Shown one piece after another: positions 26,079 through 35,149 of a stretch of 53,458 bases of DNA (positions are counted from its first letter, which is position 1; every line of letters starts with the position of its first letter). The notes under the pieces are model-generated. The model did no database searches. It was not told the origin of the DNA and worked only from the letters and a program-made list of their open reading frames with translations. Origin of the DNA: Bacteroidota bacterium. GTDB lineage: Bacteria; Bacteroidota; JABWAT01. Position numbers and translations under genes: made by a program. The stretch covers positions 99,081-152,538 of the forward strand of contig JAIUNL010000012.1 in NCBI GenBank assembly GCA_020161835.1, in the 5' to 3' direction.

Positions 26079-26146
26079 TAGTATGTGAATTGCGGAAAAT
26101 CCCGGGAACAGGTATTTTTTCCGTCAGTAAAAATAAGTGATGAGGG

Positions 26147-27409
26147 TTACAGTTTCAAATCCTGCTGAATAAATTCTCTCAGCAGGTTAAGTGCAGAAAA
26201 GGAAGCCCGTTCTTTAATCATTTTCCGGTCACCTGAAAAGTGAATCTTCCTGACTTCTGTTTTTTCGGCTGATGAAACTCCGATAAAAACCAAACCGACC
26301 GGTTTGGTTTCAGAACCGCCTGTGGGACCTGCTATTCCAGTTATAGACAGTGCGTAATCGGTTCCTGATCGTTGTCTCGCACCTTCAGCCATTTCTGCTG
26401 CAACCGGTTCACTGACTGCTCCATTGCTTGCAAGTGTTTCGGGTTTTACACCCAGAAAGTGAGTTTTTGAAGCATTTGAGTAGGTGATAAAGCCTGCCAT
26501 AAATACCGATGAAGCACCTGATATATTGGTGATTTTATCTCCGATCAGGCCGCCGGTAATTGATTCGGCAACTGAAAGTGTTTTATTGCTTGCCTTTAAC
26601 AGTGCAAGAACGGCTTCTTCGAGGTCTTCATCACCGGTACCGTAGAAATGAGTTCCCGATTTTTCAATGAGAAAGCTGCAAATCTGATCAAGTTCTTTTT
26701 CAAGGGTAAGTTTGTCATTTCCCTTCAACATCACTCTGAGTCTAACACCTGAAAAGGATGGAAGAAAAGCTAGTGTTGCGTGTGACGGAAGAAATTCTGC
26801 TACCGGCCCGATCTGATCTGCCAGTGTTGATTCAGCAATATTGGTTGTTCTGAGTGTTCTTTGAACAATAAAACGGCCGGAGTTTTTTTCTTTCAGAATG
26901 GGTGTGATCCGTTCATCCATAAGAAATTTCATTTCTTTGGGAACACCCGGCAATACAAACAAGTCATGTCCGTTTCTGTTAAACCACAGACCAGGTGCTG
27001 TTCCAACCTCATTGATTAATGCTTTTGAGGTTGATGGAATATCTGCCTGCATCTCATTCGTTTTCGTTACGGTTCGACCCCGTTTTTCAAAAATCTGTCT
27101 GATAATAGAGAATTGTTCATTTGATCTCACCCATTCTCCACCGAATAAATCCATCAGCACGACTTTGGTGATATCATCATGTGTCGGTCCAAGGCCACCG
27201 GTGGTTATAACCACATCAAATTCGTTTAGATACTGGTCAACGGTTCGTTTGATGTCAACAGGGTCATCACTAACTGAAAGAATCCTCTTAACCGAATAAC
27301 CCAGTTCAGTCAGGCGGATGCTGAGGTGAGTTGCATTGGTGTTTACAATCTGACCAATGAGGATTTCATCGCCGATAGTGATGAGAGCAGCAGTTAAATC
27401 CCGATCCAT
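26147..27409 (-). CDS. cinA: CinA family protein: competence/damage-inducible protein with nicotinamide-nucleotide amidase domain
   Basis: The 420-residue two-domain protein has an N-terminal molybdopterin-binding-like (COG1058) domain with ALITIGDEILIGQIVNTNA and VITTGGLGPTHDDITK, then a C-terminal amidase domain with SVAESITGGLIGDKITNISG, YSNASKTHFLGV and ALSITGIAGPTGGSETKPVG. The amidase deamidates nicotinamide mononucleotide in pyridine nucleotide recycling; the N-terminal domain has ADP-ribose pyrophosphatase activity in characterised members. It overlaps pgpA by 16 bp. The pgsA-cinA-recA neighbourhood is widely conserved. Confidence 0.95.
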   Translation of the reverse strand: MDRDLTAALITIGDEILIGQIVNTNATHLSIRLTELGYSVKRILSVSDDPVDIKRTVDQYLNEFDVVITTGGLGPTHDDITKVVLMDLFGGEWVRSNEQFSIIRQIFEKRGRTVTKTNEMQADIPSTSKALINEVGTAPGLWFNRNGHDLFVLPGVPKEMKFLMDERITPILKEKNSGRFIVQRTLRTTNIAESTLADQIGPVAEFLPSHATLAFLPSFSGVRLRVMLKGNDKLTLEKELDQICSFLIEKSGTHFYGTGDEDLEEAVLALLKASNKTLSVAESITGGLIGDKITNISGASSVFMAGFITYSNASKTHFLGVKPETLASNGAVSEPVAAEMAEGARQRSGTDYALSITGIAGPTGGSETKPVGLVFIGVSSAEKTEVRKIHFSGDRKMIKERASFSALNLLREFIQQDLKL

Positions 27410-27852
27410 TTTAAACCTGCAATTAGGATAAGCGTGTAAAGTCCGGCAGCAAGGTCATCAACCATGATTCCCCAACCACCGGGAAGAGTTTGAAGCTGAT
27501 TAATTTTAAGAACTTTGGTAATATCAAAAAACCGAAAGAATACGAAGGAAAGTCCAATGAGAAGATAATCAGACGACGAAAGCAGTAAAAGTGGAATCAT
27601 TTGACCGGCTACTTCATCCAGAACAAACCATTCCGGATCTTTTTTGAAATATAACTCAGTTTGGCTTCCAATAAGAATTCCTGAAATCGTAATCAGAATG
27701 AAAATGGGGATCAGGATGAGAAGAGAATCAAAACCAGGGATTAAAATGAAAGGAAAAATCGGAATCAGACTACCCCAGGTTCCGGGTGCAACCGGAAGGT
27801 TACCAACACCAAAACAGGATCCCAAAAGTCTGCTGACTGATTTGGCTGTCAT
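27394..27852 (-). CDS. pgpA: Phosphatidylglycerophosphatase A
   Basis: A 152-residue membrane enzyme that dephosphorylates phosphatidylglycerol phosphate. Family motifs are GVGNLPVAPGTWGSLIPI at the N-terminus, EWFVLDEVAGQMIPLL in the middle and PGGWGIMVDDLAAGLYT near the end. The hydrophobic segments match the multi-span topology. It lies 1 bp after pgsA, which makes its substrate, so the pair encodes the last two steps of phosphatidylglycerol synthesis. Confidence 0.95.
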   Translation of the reverse strand: MTAKSVSRLLGSCFGVGNLPVAPGTWGSLIPIFPFILIPGFDSLLILIPIFILITISGILIGSQTELYFKKDPEWFVLDEVAGQMIPLLLLSSSDYLLIGLSFVFFRFFDITKVLKINQLQTLPGGWGIMVDDLAAGLYTLILIAGLKWIGI

Positions 27853-27853
27853 T

Positions 27854-28459
27854 TCAGTTTTTATTTTTTTTATTCAGGGCAAAATCTTCGTAAAGGTAAA
27901 CCAAACCACTAAAAAGAGTATAAAGTGTTATTCCCCAGAACAAAATTTCAAGAAGGGATGAAGTCAGGAAGTTTTCAAGGAAGGGAGTCAGAATTTTTCC
28001 TTCAGGTCTTATCCTTGGATACAGAACCGCAAAAAGAACAAGGAAAATAATCACAATCTGAGAGGCAGTTTTCCATTTTGCAATTAGATTGGCAGGAATG
28101 GATTTCCCTTTCATTTCTTCATAAATACGGTAAGATGTGAGTGAAAGGTCTCTGATAATAATAATAGTTACCATCCACCAGGACATAATTCCGGCGACAA
28201 AAAAAGCAAGAAAAGCAGCACTTGTCAGTATTTTATCGGCAAGGGGGTCAAGAAATTTTCCGAGACGGCTTACTTCACCGAGTTTCCGGGCAAGGTAGCC
28301 ATCATACCAGTCAGTTAGTGCAGCAATAGTAAAAACTAAAGCGCAGGCAATGGCTGCAACCTGGGATTCGATAAAAAAAAGATAGTAAAAAACCGGGGCG
28401 AGCAGAATTCGCAGGTAAGTGAGAAGGTTGGGTATTGAAAATACTGAATTGACCTGCAT
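27854..28459 (-). CDS. pgsA: CDP-diacylglycerol-glycerol-3-phosphate 3-phosphatidyltransferase
   Basis: Transfers a phosphatidyl group to glycerol-3-phosphate, committing to phosphatidylglycerol. The 201-residue polytopic protein carries the CDP-alcohol phosphatidyltransferase signature DGYLARKLGEVSRLGKFLDP (DG-x2-AR-x8-G-x3-D-x3-D, about residues 48-74). The N-terminal SIPNLLTYLRILLAP is also typical. It heads the pgsA-pgpA-cinA unit. Confidence 0.95.
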   Translation of the reverse strand: MQVNSVFSIPNLLTYLRILLAPVFYYLFFIESQVAAIACALVFTIAALTDWYDGYLARKLGEVSRLGKFLDPLADKILTSAAFLAFFVAGIMSWWMVTIIIIRDLSLTSYRIYEEMKGKSIPANLIAKWKTASQIVIIFLVLFAVLYPRIRPEGKILTPFLENFLTSSLLEILFWGITLYTLFSGLVYLYEDFALNKKNKN

Positions 28460-28478
28460 AGGAGTAAGGGAGGGGCAA

Positions 28479-28504
28479 AGGTCAGTAGATTTAAACTGAC
28501 CTTT
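28479..28504. terminator. Possible weak terminator between rpmB and pgsA
   Basis: Inverted repeat AAGGTCAGT / ACTGACCTT with an 8-base loop. In the rpmB (minus) sense the T run after it is only three bases, so termination would be partial. Confidence 0.4.
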
Positions 28505-28519
28505 TATCCCAAAATCCTG

Positions 28520-28711
28520 TTAGGCCGCCTTGATAACCCGGCCAGATTTAATGCAATTTGTGCAGACTTTAACACGGGTTGGGGTACCGCTTACAACTGC
28601 ACGAACTTTTTGCAGATTTGGTTCCCAGCGACGACGGGTACGATTGTTCGCATGACTTACATTATTCCCGTAAATAGGACCTTTTCCGCAAATGTCACAA
28701 CGTTTAGCCAT
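28520..28711 (-). CDS. rpmB: 50S ribosomal protein L28
   Basis: The 63-residue product begins [20 protein letters not shown], the standard L28 start; the reading frame stays open 18 bp further, but that extension is not part of the family. Two Cys pairs (CDIC at 5-8, CTNC at about 51-54) make this a zinc-binding (C+) paralogue. The ribosome site GAGGTC lies just upstream. A full promoter is visible at 28771-28801. L33, often next to L28, is not adjacent. Confidence 0.96.
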   Translation of the reverse strand: MAKRCDICGKGPIYGNNVSHANNRTRRRWEPNLQKVRAVVSGTPTRVKVCTNCIKSGRVIKAA

Positions 28712-28770
28712 GGTTGACCTCTGATACACTAAAATTATAAATATTGAATTGCATGATTTTTAAAGAACTG

Positions 28771-28801
28771 CAAATATAGAAACGATTTCAATATAATGCA
28801 A
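28771..28801 (-). promoter_or_regulatory. Bacteroidota-type promoter of rpmB
   Basis: On the minus strand TTG (28801-28799), 20 bp, then TATATTTG (28778-28771), an exact match to TTG-N17-23-TAnnTTTG, about 60 bp before the rpmB start. Confidence 0.75.
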
Positions 28802-28878
28802 TAATTGGTAGTTAAAATTCCCTTCTTAAATCTGTATAAAATTTAAAAAAATGGTATAATTGAGAAAAAGGAAAAGTT

Positions 28879-29559
28879 GTGGTACCTGAAATTGGAACAA
28901 TCGGATATCCGCTGGTTATAGCACTTCTGGGCTCTCTTCATTGTATGGGAATGTGTGGCGGGTTTGTGGTTCTTCTCGGTCAAAATAACACCGGTTCACT
29001 CTGGTATTGGTCTTATCAGGCTGGTAAAACTTTTGGTTATGCCTTGATTGGTACTCTTGTTCTTGCCTTTTCCTTTCTCCTGACACGTTCTGCCGGCGTT
29101 ACCGGGTCTCAATACTTTCTCACTACGATCAGTGGTTATCTGATGGTCCATTATGCAATTCTTGCACTAATGGGGAAATCATGGTCTTTTACCGGGAAGC
29201 TTCCCGATTGGTTAAGACCCCAAAAAGCACTTAAATCGCCATTTCTTTTTGGATTTTTTAATGGATTGATGCCCTGCGGACTGGTATATATGCTGTTTAT
29301 TGCACTTCCGCTTGCGGCAAACGCTGCTGAAGGCTATCTGATGATTTTACTTTTTGGTGCAGGAACGATTCCATCGTTGTATCTGGTAGGGAAAATACAC
29401 CAGTATTTATCTGGTGGCGGAAGAAATCTGATTGAAAAAGTGCTTTATATTTATTTGCTGTTATTTGGTGTTATTACCCTTCTCAGGGGGAATCCGTTCA
29501 CAGAGGCTTTTGTACATTCTCTGTTTCCGCATTCCGTCCTGAGATGGTTCATTTTTTAA
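28879..29559 (+). CDS. SafE/TauE-like membrane protein (sulfite exporter or metal-handling family)
   Basis: A 226-residue protein with six hydrophobic segments in two homologous halves. The N-terminal GSLHCMGMCGGFVVLLG (about residues 13-29) and the mid-protein FGFFNGLMPCGLVYMLF (about 127-143) are the paired cysteine motifs of the subfamily often annotated as sulfite exporter or cytochrome-oxidase/copper-associated (UreH/DsbD-like). Transport of copper or a role in thiol chemistry is as likely as sulfite export. The start is GTG at 28879 with an AAGGAAAA ribosome site. It is convergent with the VIT/VWA gene, 6 bp apart. Confidence 0.82.
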   Translation: MVPEIGTIGYPLVIALLGSLHCMGMCGGFVVLLGQNNTGSLWYWSYQAGKTFGYALIGTLVLAFSFLLTRSAGVTGSQYFLTTISGYLMVHYAILALMGKSWSFTGKLPDWLRPQKALKSPFLFGFFNGLMPCGLVYMLFIALPLAANAAEGYLMILLFGAGTIPSLYLVGKIHQYLSGGGRNLIEKVLYIYLLLFGVITLLRGNPFTEAFVHSLFPHSVLRWFIF

Positions 29560-29565
29560 TTGGTT

Positions 29566-31596
29566 CTATTTAACAAGCTGAATTCGAATTGTGTTGATGA
29601 GTTCATTTCCGGCAATGAACTGAACCAGATAAACGCCACTTGCAAGTGCTTGGCCGTCAAATCCTGTAGCTGTAAATCTTACATCCTGCCAGCCTTCACT
29701 CAGTTTTGAAATATCAATAACGGCAACAAGTTGCCCAATCACGTTAAATACTTTCAGTAATTTCACTTTTGATTTCAATTCGGCAGAAATAAAAATTCTG
29801 AATGTAGTTGACGGGTTAAATGGGTTTGGATAGTTATATTTCAATCCGGCAACCAGAGGTAACGGCAATTCATCTTCAACTGATGTTGCAAGATTTTTGT
29901 AATCAGCAATATATGCAGTATACCGGCACCTGATTCCATATGTAAGACTCAGATCGATCAAACTGTCTTTTAAAGCCGGTGTTTCTCCGCTTACCAGAAT
30001 TTCCTGTTCAAGCAGATCAATGAGACTTTTTGCATAAAGGGAAGGTGCAAAACCGGATGTGGTTGTATCTGAAGAAAATGCTGCCTCAAACGGGAAGGAT
30101 TGACTTGATAAAGAATTATTTGTGCCTGTTAACTGGAGTGAACCGGTTTCGGGAGTTTTGTACCTTCCGGTAACCAGTGAAAAGGAGTTCGAATAAATCG
30201 TTCTTTCTTTAACTGCCCCTAACCCTGAAAGATCTCCCTTCGCTGTCTGGATTCTTATTCTTGCGAGAACAGGGTCTTTAATTTGATTGTAAACCTGAGA
30301 AATTCCGGCAGAAATATTTTCCTCAGCAGTGAAATATCTCACAAAACCATAATTCAACCCGGAAATATATTCAAGTCTTTCTCTGTCTACATCATCGCCA
30401 AAGGCAATGCTGAAGATTCCTGTTTTTTTCGTGTTAAGATTTTTGATAACCTTAGGGTCGGCTAAAGATTTTCCGTTTGTAAAGTTCAGAATGATATTCT
30501 GTCCCAACGTGTCTGAAAAATGTTTAAACGATTCAGAGAGGGCAAGATCAAGACGTGATCCGCCTGAGGCAACCAGATTTGTAATAAAGGTTTTTGCCGC
30601 TGAAATTCCAGAAGGAGTTACATTCTGAAGTGAACTTTGCCACCTCGAAACCCCGGCGCTGTAGGCAATAATATTAAATTGATCGTTGCTGTTTAGCTGA
30701 TCAAGAAGACCAATCATTCCGTTCTTGCTTTGTGAAATCTGATCGGCAGTCAGAGAACTGGAAACGTTGAACAATAAAATCAGACGTTTTTTTATTACCG
30801 TTTCTGATGGTACCGGATAAGGTGGGCGGATAACAAGATTGTAATGTCCTGACTGATCGTTTGCGTATCTTGAGTAAACATTTATGCCAAAATTTGAAGC
30901 GCCAATTCCGTAATTGACTTTAATATCAGAAGAAAGATAACCTTTGGGTTCTGTAAAGGTCAAAATCTGATGGTTAGGACTAATTACGGTTGATGTAAAC
31001 TCTGGATGAGAGGGCATAGCTGCTGAAACAATAGGTTCAAAGCTTTTGATATCAATTTTGATTGAGAGTTCTTCAATTGAAGTATTTACAAAAGGTGAAC
31101 TTTTCAGCGGAAACCGGTAAGAGCAGAGTCCCTGCTGATAATCCAGCAGTGACACATAGCTCAAGCGAATCCTTTGAATCTCATTCGGACCAATGTTTTT
31201 AAGCAGAATTCTGATTCCGTTTTTTCCAATATACCGGTTGACTGCTGCTACGAAAGGTTTTTCGCCTGTTCCGGGATTTGTATTCTGTTGTTTGACCTCA
31301 AGAATTGCTTTGTAGGCAATGTCATTTTTCCAGTAAATGATTTCAGTGGCTCTTGCATCTGCCGGTAACGGAAAGTTGTAGACTGCATCAGTTGACTGGT
31401 TCCATTCATTCTGAAACTCCTGATAAACCTGGGTTTCAGCAATCAGTCCGTTAATTTTAACCTCAATTCTCGACGTGAGGTTGCGTAACAAATCTTTCGG
31501 ATAGTTTTCATTTGATGGAAGTAAGAGTCCGTCTGCAAATGAATACGAAGCCGAAAAAGTAACGATTAAAGAAAATAGTAGTATTAGATTTTTCAT
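29566..31596 (-). CDS. VIT and VWA domain protein with T9SS sorting domain
   Basis: The 676-residue exported protein has a signal peptide (residues 1-21, ends SYSFA), a VIT domain at about 35-165 (GLIAETQVYQEFQNEWNQ, VYNFPLPADARATEI) and a VWA-like domain at about 270-430. The MIDAS site is degenerate: LLFNVSSSL replaces the usual DxSxS, and NFTNG replaces the TDG loop, so metal-dependent ligand binding is doubtful. The C-terminal T9SS domain starts at YNYPNPFNPSTTF. It follows the 31611 gene after 14 bp with an AAGGAGT ribosome site, forming a two-gene unit. It resembles inter-alpha-trypsin inhibitor heavy chains in domain order. Confidence 0.88.
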   Translation of the reverse strand: MKNLILLFSLIVTFSASYSFADGLLLPSNENYPKDLLRNLTSRIEVKINGLIAETQVYQEFQNEWNQSTDAVYNFPLPADARATEIIYWKNDIAYKAILEVKQQNTNPGTGEKPFVAAVNRYIGKNGIRILLKNIGPNEIQRIRLSYVSLLDYQQGLCSYRFPLKSSPFVNTSIEELSIKIDIKSFEPIVSAAMPSHPEFTSTVISPNHQILTFTEPKGYLSSDIKVNYGIGASNFGINVYSRYANDQSGHYNLVIRPPYPVPSETVIKKRLILLFNVSSSLTADQISQSKNGMIGLLDQLNSNDQFNIIAYSAGVSRWQSSLQNVTPSGISAAKTFITNLVASGGSRLDLALSESFKHFSDTLGQNIILNFTNGKSLADPKVIKNLNTKKTGIFSIAFGDDVDRERLEYISGLNYGFVRYFTAEENISAGISQVYNQIKDPVLARIRIQTAKGDLSGLGAVKERTIYSNSFSLVTGRYKTPETGSLQLTGTNNSLSSQSFPFEAAFSSDTTTSGFAPSLYAKSLIDLLEQEILVSGETPALKDSLIDLSLTYGIRCRYTAYIADYKNLATSVEDELPLPLVAGLKYNYPNPFNPSTTFRIFISAELKSKVKLLKVFNVIGQLVAVIDISKLSEGWQDVRFTATGFDGQALASGVYLVQFIAGNELINTIRIQLVK

Positions 31597-31610
31597 GTGT
31601 TTTAAACTCC

Positions 31611-33953
31611 TTACTTCAGAAAGTAAACTTTTACAGTCTGGATGTCAGCAACCTGATTCCGTGCATTCAAAAACTCTGCCCGTATGAAATAAATACCACT
31701 GGCAAGAATATCTCCGTTTTCACCTGATCCATTCCATTGAATGTTAACACCGGTCTGACCAGGATCAAAATTGAATAATCTGACCTGCTGCCCCAATATG
31801 TTGAATATCTTCAACCTGCCACCGAAAGAATTCTGGTTAAGTACACGGATGGTGGTTGTTGGGTTAAACGGATTTGGGTATAAACTTATTTTTGACCGTG
31901 TTGCGAGTGATTGGGAACCTTCAAGAGAATAGGTGGCTTTTCCGCCCAATCCGCCATAATACACTTTAATTTCACCTGTATAACCAGTTGAAACTGGTGT
32001 GGGTGATTTAAAACTGATCACCATCCGGCTGGAAGTGGTGAGTCTTGCAATATCAAGAAGAATATCTCTGAATTTACCATTGATATCATAGAAAGAACCA
32101 CCTGTAGGAAGTGTGATCGGGTCATAATAATTGGTTTGATAACCGGTAGAACCAATGCAATTTACAAGGATGGTTTGTGCGGTAAGCTGGTTAACAACCT
32201 GTTGAATCGTTAATGAAGTGACTGAGTTATTACTGTGATAATTTGCATCGGTAATCCAGATAAACATCCGTTTTGCCGTAGGTCTGAACGGAAACTCAGA
32301 TGCCCGTCCGAGAGCACCCAACGAGTTTTCTGGAATGTCATTACCACCGGTTGCAGTTTGGTTTCCAACAAGTGTTTTAAATGCTTCAACATCACGTGTA
32401 AACGGGTAAACCCCCCGTATTTCATCACCAAAAGTTACCATGCCCAGTCTGAAGTCTGAGTTTTTTGCTTTCAGACTGTCTGTGAACTCAATGATATTGT
32501 TTCTTACTGAAGCGATTTCATCAGTCATACTTCCGGTTACATCAAGTACAAAAACCAGGTCAAGCTGGTTGGCACCATTTGAAGTATCAGTGGCAAGGCT
32601 GAATGTAGATATTCGATCCTGTCCACCGAAAACCTGAATATTTTTAGGTTTAAGTGAATTCAGAACTTGCCCGGTTTCAGTAATTTCTGTGCGGAAATAA
32701 ATGTTGAGCAGGTTTCCAGAGGGGTGTGTAACCGTGTCTATTGTCACTGTCAATCCTGATTCGGAAACAGGAATTCCAGGGATAAAATAGTTTCTTTGAA
32801 TTTGCTCCTTTAAAATTCCCGTCTGATAAATTGAAAGAACAGGAGTTCCCACAACCGATTCAAACAGTTCAGGAATAGTCAGTGTTACATTTTTATAAAC
32901 CCGGGCTCCTGTTGCGATATTGAATTGAGTTGAGACCGTATCAGAATTAAATAAATTGTTTCCGTTTAACCCAAGTGAGATCTGGCTTAGAGGAGAACTT
33001 CCGGCGTTAGAAATTTCGACGGTAGTTTTAACCGATGAAGGGAATAAAAGTCCACCCTGAATTGATGCGAAAGGTTCAAGATCCCATCGGGTGAAGGTAC
33101 TGTTTCCCCATTCTGGAGTGCTTATTTCAAAATAAACAGATGCTGTTCGGGTTTCTGCCGGGTTTAGGAGTGAAAGTCCCCAGTTAAATTTTAAACAGAG
33201 ATCGTAAAGGGCAAGATTAGTATTCAAACCCTTGTTTTCGTATAAATTCCGCCAGTTTTGGGCAACGATTTCTACAGGTTTTTCGGCGGGAAAGGAAATC
33301 CCAAGTGAAACGCCTTTGGGTGCATTATTGCGTTCCCATAATTTAAAACTTTCAGGAAGATCCGGACCAATAACTGTTTCTGTTCCGAGCCAGAATTGGT
33401 CGGCCAGAATCGAACCATCTCCCCATTTGCCGAGAGCCGGATCCAAAACAAGAAAAGGAGCCAGGGTTTGTGCTGCTGTCGAGAGGTTTGTTATGCTACT
33501 TTTGCTTTGAACGATGTTTCCTGAAAGTTTCAGGGTGAAGGTAACGTTGAATTTACCTTCAATTTGATAACTGACTGATACTGAATCTTCTGCAAATGTA
33601 ACCTGAGGAGAAACCAGTTTTGAAAGTTTATCCAGAGTGAATTGATCACCATCAAGTTCAAATCCTGGAAATGAAGTCTTTGCCCATGGGTGACCGTATG
33701 TTATCTGACAATCATCATCCAAAATTGAGGAACTTGCGCCGAGGCTGGTACCAAGTGTAAAAAATCCGGTAGGTTGAAGAGTCAAATCGAGTTGCTGATT
33801 TTTTATTCTTCCTGCTAATTGCGATAATTGCCCTTTGAAAAGGGTTTTACCAGGTTCCGGAGCGTTTAAATCAAATTCTTTTTTGGTTTGAGCTGAAATA
33901 CTCAGAGATTGAATCAGCATCAGGATTGGCAGTATATACATTTTCATGGTCAA
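31611..33953 (-). CDS. Secreted VWA-domain protein with T9SS sorting domain
   Basis: A 780-residue exported protein with a signal peptide at about residues 1-21 (ends SISAQ). A long beta-rich region fills residues 25-450. A VWA domain follows at about 455-640 with an intact MIDAS site (LDVTGSM, TGGNDIPE, ITDANYH), so it can coordinate a divalent metal for protein binding. A T9SS domain (LYPNPFNPTTTIR) ends the protein. It is the first gene of the pair with the degenerate-MIDAS VIT/VWA protein. The pairing suggests they act together at the cell surface, but the function is unknown. Confidence 0.87.
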   Translation of the reverse strand: MTMKMYILPILMLIQSLSISAQTKKEFDLNAPEPGKTLFKGQLSQLAGRIKNQQLDLTLQPTGFFTLGTSLGASSSILDDDCQITYGHPWAKTSFPGFELDGDQFTLDKLSKLVSPQVTFAEDSVSVSYQIEGKFNVTFTLKLSGNIVQSKSSITNLSTAAQTLAPFLVLDPALGKWGDGSILADQFWLGTETVIGPDLPESFKLWERNNAPKGVSLGISFPAEKPVEIVAQNWRNLYENKGLNTNLALYDLCLKFNWGLSLLNPAETRTASVYFEISTPEWGNSTFTRWDLEPFASIQGGLLFPSSVKTTVEISNAGSSPLSQISLGLNGNNLFNSDTVSTQFNIATGARVYKNVTLTIPELFESVVGTPVLSIYQTGILKEQIQRNYFIPGIPVSESGLTVTIDTVTHPSGNLLNIYFRTEITETGQVLNSLKPKNIQVFGGQDRISTFSLATDTSNGANQLDLVFVLDVTGSMTDEIASVRNNIIEFTDSLKAKNSDFRLGMVTFGDEIRGVYPFTRDVEAFKTLVGNQTATGGNDIPENSLGALGRASEFPFRPTAKRMFIWITDANYHSNNSVTSLTIQQVVNQLTAQTILVNCIGSTGYQTNYYDPITLPTGGSFYDINGKFRDILLDIARLTTSSRMVISFKSPTPVSTGYTGEIKVYYGGLGGKATYSLEGSQSLATRSKISLYPNPFNPTTTIRVLNQNSFGGRLKIFNILGQQVRLFNFDPGQTGVNIQWNGSGENGDILASGIYFIRAEFLNARNQVADIQTVKVYFLK

Positions 33954-34134
33954 CTCACTTTCGGGATTGAAAGTCTGTGTGTTAAGACTAAGTAAACTTT
34001 TGATTTCAGACTTGGTATAAAATTACTTAATGTTTTTGGTATTGGCAATAGAAGTATGAGTTAGATATTGGTTAGGGATTTTAATCTTAATTCAGAACCT
34101 TTCATGTAAGTTAAACAAATACAGTAATATAACT

Positions 34135-34596
34135 ATGAACGAAACACATAAAAGCGAAGCAGTGTTTTGCTGCGTTTCAGAAAAAGCAATTGAAATCAGT
34201 GATGCCTATCAATTTATTCAATCAGAAACAGCGGGTGGTATCAACTTTTTTGTTGGAACTATCAGAAATCACAATGAGGGAAAAAAGGTTGAAAGTCTTG
34301 AATACCATATTTATGATGATATGGTAGTCAAAGAATTTTATAAGATTATAGATGAGGCGAGTGCTCAATGGCCGGTTGAAAAAATTTATGTCAACCACCG
34401 GAAAGGGGCGTTGAATATTGGAGATGTTGCTGTAATTGTAGCAGTAAGTACCGTTCACCGGTCAGAGGCATTTGAAGCCTGCCGATATATAATTGATGAA
34501 TTGAAACACCGGGCACCAATCTGGAAAAAAGAAATAACAACAGAGGGTGTATTTTGGGTCGAAGGATGTGAGCATAAACATGCTGGCCGGAATTGA
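34135..34596 (+). CDS. moaE: Molybdopterin synthase catalytic subunit MoaE
   Basis: The large subunit of molybdopterin synthase, which inserts the dithiolene sulfurs carried by MoaD. The 153-residue protein shows FFVGTIRNHNEGKKVESLEY (about residues 38-57), VNHRKGALNIGDVAVIVAVS and the catalytic DELKHRAPIWKKE. K124 and K131 have the same spacing as E. coli K119/K126. It stands alone: moaA, moaC, moaD and moeA are not within the window. Its end overlaps the DUF429 gene by 17 bp. Confidence 0.93.
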   Translation: MNETHKSEAVFCCVSEKAIEISDAYQFIQSETAGGINFFVGTIRNHNEGKKVESLEYHIYDDMVVKEFYKIIDEASAQWPVEKIYVNHRKGALNIGDVAVIVAVSTVHRSEAFEACRYIIDELKHRAPIWKKEITTEGVFWVEGCEHKHAGRN

Positions 34597-35149
34597 TCTT
34601 TCTGCGTCATTTGAAAAACCAAGTTCCTGTGCTGTCTGGAACAAAGGGGTAATTTCACTTCTTGCTTTTAATTCAAACCATGAAATTGCCGAATGGGCGA
34701 AGGTCAATCAGCCGGACTTTATTGGTCTAGATGCACCACTTTCCATTCCAAAAGGTTTAAACGGCAAATTTGGAAGCAGGCAATGCGAACGGGAGCTTAT
34801 CAAAGAGGGCATTCCGGTTTTAATGACTTCATTACTGGCTCCACTTACATTCAGGGCCATTCACCTGGTCAGTCTTCTTTCCGAAAGCGGAATCAGAACG
34901 ATTGAAGTTTACCCGTTCAGTCTCAGAAAACGGTTTAATATTGTTCCCGGGTTAAAAAAGACAGTTGAATTTGGAAAAATTAAATCTGAGTTACTTCAGA
35001 TTTTTCCATACACTGTAAATTCAGATGACATTAAAGAACACCACGATATTGACGCCCTGCTGGCACTTTGGATGACCAAGTTAGTTTTTGATGGAAAATT
35101 CAGAACAACCGGGGATGCCAATGAAGGACTTATTTACCTCCCGATATGA
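34580..35149 (+). CDS. DUF429 family protein
   Basis: Starting at the ATG 34580 (MLAGIDLSASFEKPSSCAVW) the product has 189 residues; the frame is open 33 bp further upstream, but that part overlaps moaE and is not family-like. The GIDLSAS start, DFIGLDAPLSIPKG (about residues 43-56), the RQCERELIKEGIPV segment and IRTIEVYPFSLRKRF are characteristic of DUF429, a presumed RNase H-like fold nuclease with an acidic cluster (D6, D50). Function is unproven. It sits between moaE and a methyltransferase, with which it overlaps by 4 bp. Confidence 0.85.
   Translation: MLAGIDLSASFEKPSSCAVWNKGVISLLAFNSNHEIAEWAKVNQPDFIGLDAPLSIPKGLNGKFGSRQCERELIKEGIPVLMTSLLAPLTFRAIHLVSLLSESGIRTIEVYPFSLRKRFNIVPGLKKTVEFGKIKSELLQIFPYTVNSDDIKEHHDIDALLALWMTKLVFDGKFRTTGDANEGLIYLPI

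Noticed and set aside
33631..33650. tRNA T-loop-like text (AGTTCAAATCC)
   Set aside because: It lies within the VWA gene and no acceptor stem, D-arm or anticodon arm can be folded around it.
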